Positions 62,989-64,000 of a DNA stretch of 64,000 bases are shown in pieces. The notes beneath the pieces are model-generated. The model saw only the letters and a list, made by a program, of their open reading frames with translations. It did no database searches and was not told where the DNA came from. Every line of letters begins with the position of its first letter. Within the stretch, counting starts at the first letter, position 1. Source of the DNA: Paraburkholderia phenazinium (GTDB lineage Bacteria > Pseudomonadota > Gammaproteobacteria > Burkholderiales > Burkholderiaceae). Location: the NCBI RefSeq assembly GCF_900141745.1, contig NZ_FSRM01000002.1, forward strand, positions 930,001-994,000. The letters run 5' to 3'. The position numbers and the translations under genes are program-made.

Positions 62989-64000
62989 TTACCGCGCCAG
63001 CACATTCCCCCTGAAACGCAGCACCATCCTGCATCCCGGCTGGTTATCGTGGATCTCCACGTCGGCGTCATGCACCCGCGCAATGGCCGCCACGAGGCTC
63101 AAACCGAGGCCGTGACCGGCCGGCGCCTGGGCTTGCTGGCTAGGACTGCGATAGAACGGCCGCAGAACGGCTTCGCGCTCGCCGGCTTCAATGCCGGGAC
63201 CTGAGTCGGCCACGTGCACGATGGGTTCGCCTGCCTCCATCCTCGTTTCGACCGAGATTGAGCCGCCGCCAGGGGTGAATTTCAGTGCGTTGTCGAGCAG
63301 GTTTTCGATTGCGCCGAATAGCAGATCGATATCGCCCCGCACCTTGACAGGCGCGGGCGCGTGCACCGACACCGTCAGACCGCGGTCGTCCGCTACCGGC
63401 TCGTACAGATCCACGACGTCGCGGATCACGGTGTCGAGCGACACATCGCCAAAGCTCGCGCGCCGGCCGTCGGCTTCGATCTCCGCGATTCGCAACAGGG
63501 CGGTAAAGCGATTGAGCACGACGTCCGATTGCACGATGGCCGCATCGACCGCGCTTTCGTAATCGTCGACGCTATTTGAGCGCCGGCGTGCACGCTCAAG
63601 CCCTGCGCGCAGATGGGTCATCGGCGTGCGCAGGTCGTGCGCGATCCCGGCACATACCCCTCTGACTTCGGCAACCAGCCGCTCGATCTCGTCGAGCATC
63701 GTGTTGACGATCTCCGCCAGGCGATCCAGATCGTGATGCGTGCCGCGGGTCGGCAAGCGCCGGTTTAGCTGCCCCGCCATAATCTCGCGCCCAGTCAGGC
63801 TGATGGCGCGGATGCGGCGATTGGACATTGCATTGAGCGCCGCGCCGCAACCCACAGCAAGGATGATCGTGAGCGTCAGACCTATGCACAGCATTTTCAG
63901 CAGCGTGTGATCGAAATAACGGATCTCATCGATCGAGTGTCCGACGACGACGCGCACGCCGCTAACGGTGGGCACGATGATGCCGCGAAAGTGTTCTGTT
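62989..64000 (-). CDS. Sensor histidine kinase, C-terminal part (5' end outside window)
   Basis: Frame open to the window edge; at least 336 residues. One transmembrane segment (LLKMLCIGLTLTIILAVGCGAAL), HAMP domain, H-box AHDLRTPMTHLR with phosphoacceptor His, N-box NLLDNALKFTP, G1 DSGPGI and G2 GHGLGLSLVAAI. This is a complete HisKA/HATPase_c module of the QseC/CusS-like family. The response regulator is not in view and probably lies further upstream. Confidence 0.93.
   Translation of the reverse strand, partial: TEHFRGIIVPTVSGVRVVVGHSIDEIRYFDHTLLKMLCIGLTLTIILAVGCGAALNAMSNRRIRAISLTGREIMAGQLNRRLPTRGTHHDLDRLAEIVNTMLDEIERLVAEVRGVCAGIAHDLRTPMTHLRAGLERARRRSNSVDDYESAVDAAIVQSDVVLNRFTALLRIAEIEADGRRASFGDVSLDTVIRDVVDLYEPVADDRGLTVSVHAPAPVKVRGDIDLLFGAIENLLDNALKFTPGGGSISVETRMEAGEPIVHVADSGPGIEAGEREAVLRPFYRSPSQQAQAPAGHGLGLSLVAAIARVHDADVEIHDNQPGCRMVLRFRGNVLAR

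Overview
The window looks like a chromosomal segment of a high-GC betaproteobacterium of the Burkholderiaceae, most likely Paraburkholderia, Burkholderia or a close relative. The basis is the trimeric Gram-negative porin, the DUF3562 protein, the many LysR/MFS pairs, the codon bias, and the copper, siderophore-style and aromatic-catabolism genes. This is inference from gene content; no 16S or other taxonomic marker is present. I saw no tRNA, rRNA, CRISPR array, insertion sequence or phage gene.

Layout. 1-3890: tail of a catabolic operon (aldehyde dehydrogenase end, two-domain extradiol dioxygenase, ferredoxin-reductase-type flavoprotein, MFS permease). 3970-8825: GNAT, DUF3562, EamA exporter with a His-rich tail, LysR and a divergent DHA2 MFS pump. 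8840-12253: membrane-lipid cluster (DUF2878, lipocalin lipoprotein, DUF1295, CFA-synthase-like methyltransferase). 12294-15809: LysR, MHS-type MFS permease and a hydrolase. 15866-19407: a TPR/glycosyltransferase-9-like protein and an S8 serine protease with more AT-rich composition, followed by a 38-bp perfect palindrome. 20634-23361: copper operon led by a DUF2946 protein that carries both CruR regulatory motifs, then an outer-membrane-type protein, CopC and CopD. 23769-28478: cytochrome b561, a family 2 glycosyltransferase, a Rieske oxygenase and an MFS exporter.

28573-39552 is the most unusual part. A ZTP (pfl) riboswitch precedes a small ORF and folD. A promoter, a leaderless Cys-codon-rich leader peptide and an intrinsic terminator precede cysS. 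Then follow an M3 metallopeptidase, a type-2 (archaeal/actinobacterial style) valS, a VOC protein, a proline-iminopeptidase-like hydrolase, a GNAT and a methyltransferase. FolD, CysS and ValS are normally single-copy housekeeping enzymes, so these are probably accessory paralogues. Together with two peptidases and an acetyltransferase they could form a resistance or immunity set against an aminoacyl-tRNA-synthetase or folate/purine antimetabolite. That is a hypothesis.

39656-48582: MocR regulator, a small repeat protein, XRE-cupin regulator, a VOC-ArsR-SRPBCC operon under a symmetric operator, a rubredoxin, small membrane proteins with a winged-helix regulator, GNAT, methyltransferase, and a Fur-box-like inverted repeat ahead of a degenerate phosphopantetheinyl transferase. 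48661-55315 (minus strand): PvdQ/penicillin-acylase family lipoprotein, hydrolase, DUF4118 protein, MipA/OmpV and a porin. 55650-57412: cytochrome b561-YceI-YceI operon. 57768-59593: an orphan FlhD and a degenerate EAL-HDOD protein. 59627-62909: cupin, class V aminotransferase, RidA and LysR. The window ends inside a sensor histidine kinase gene.
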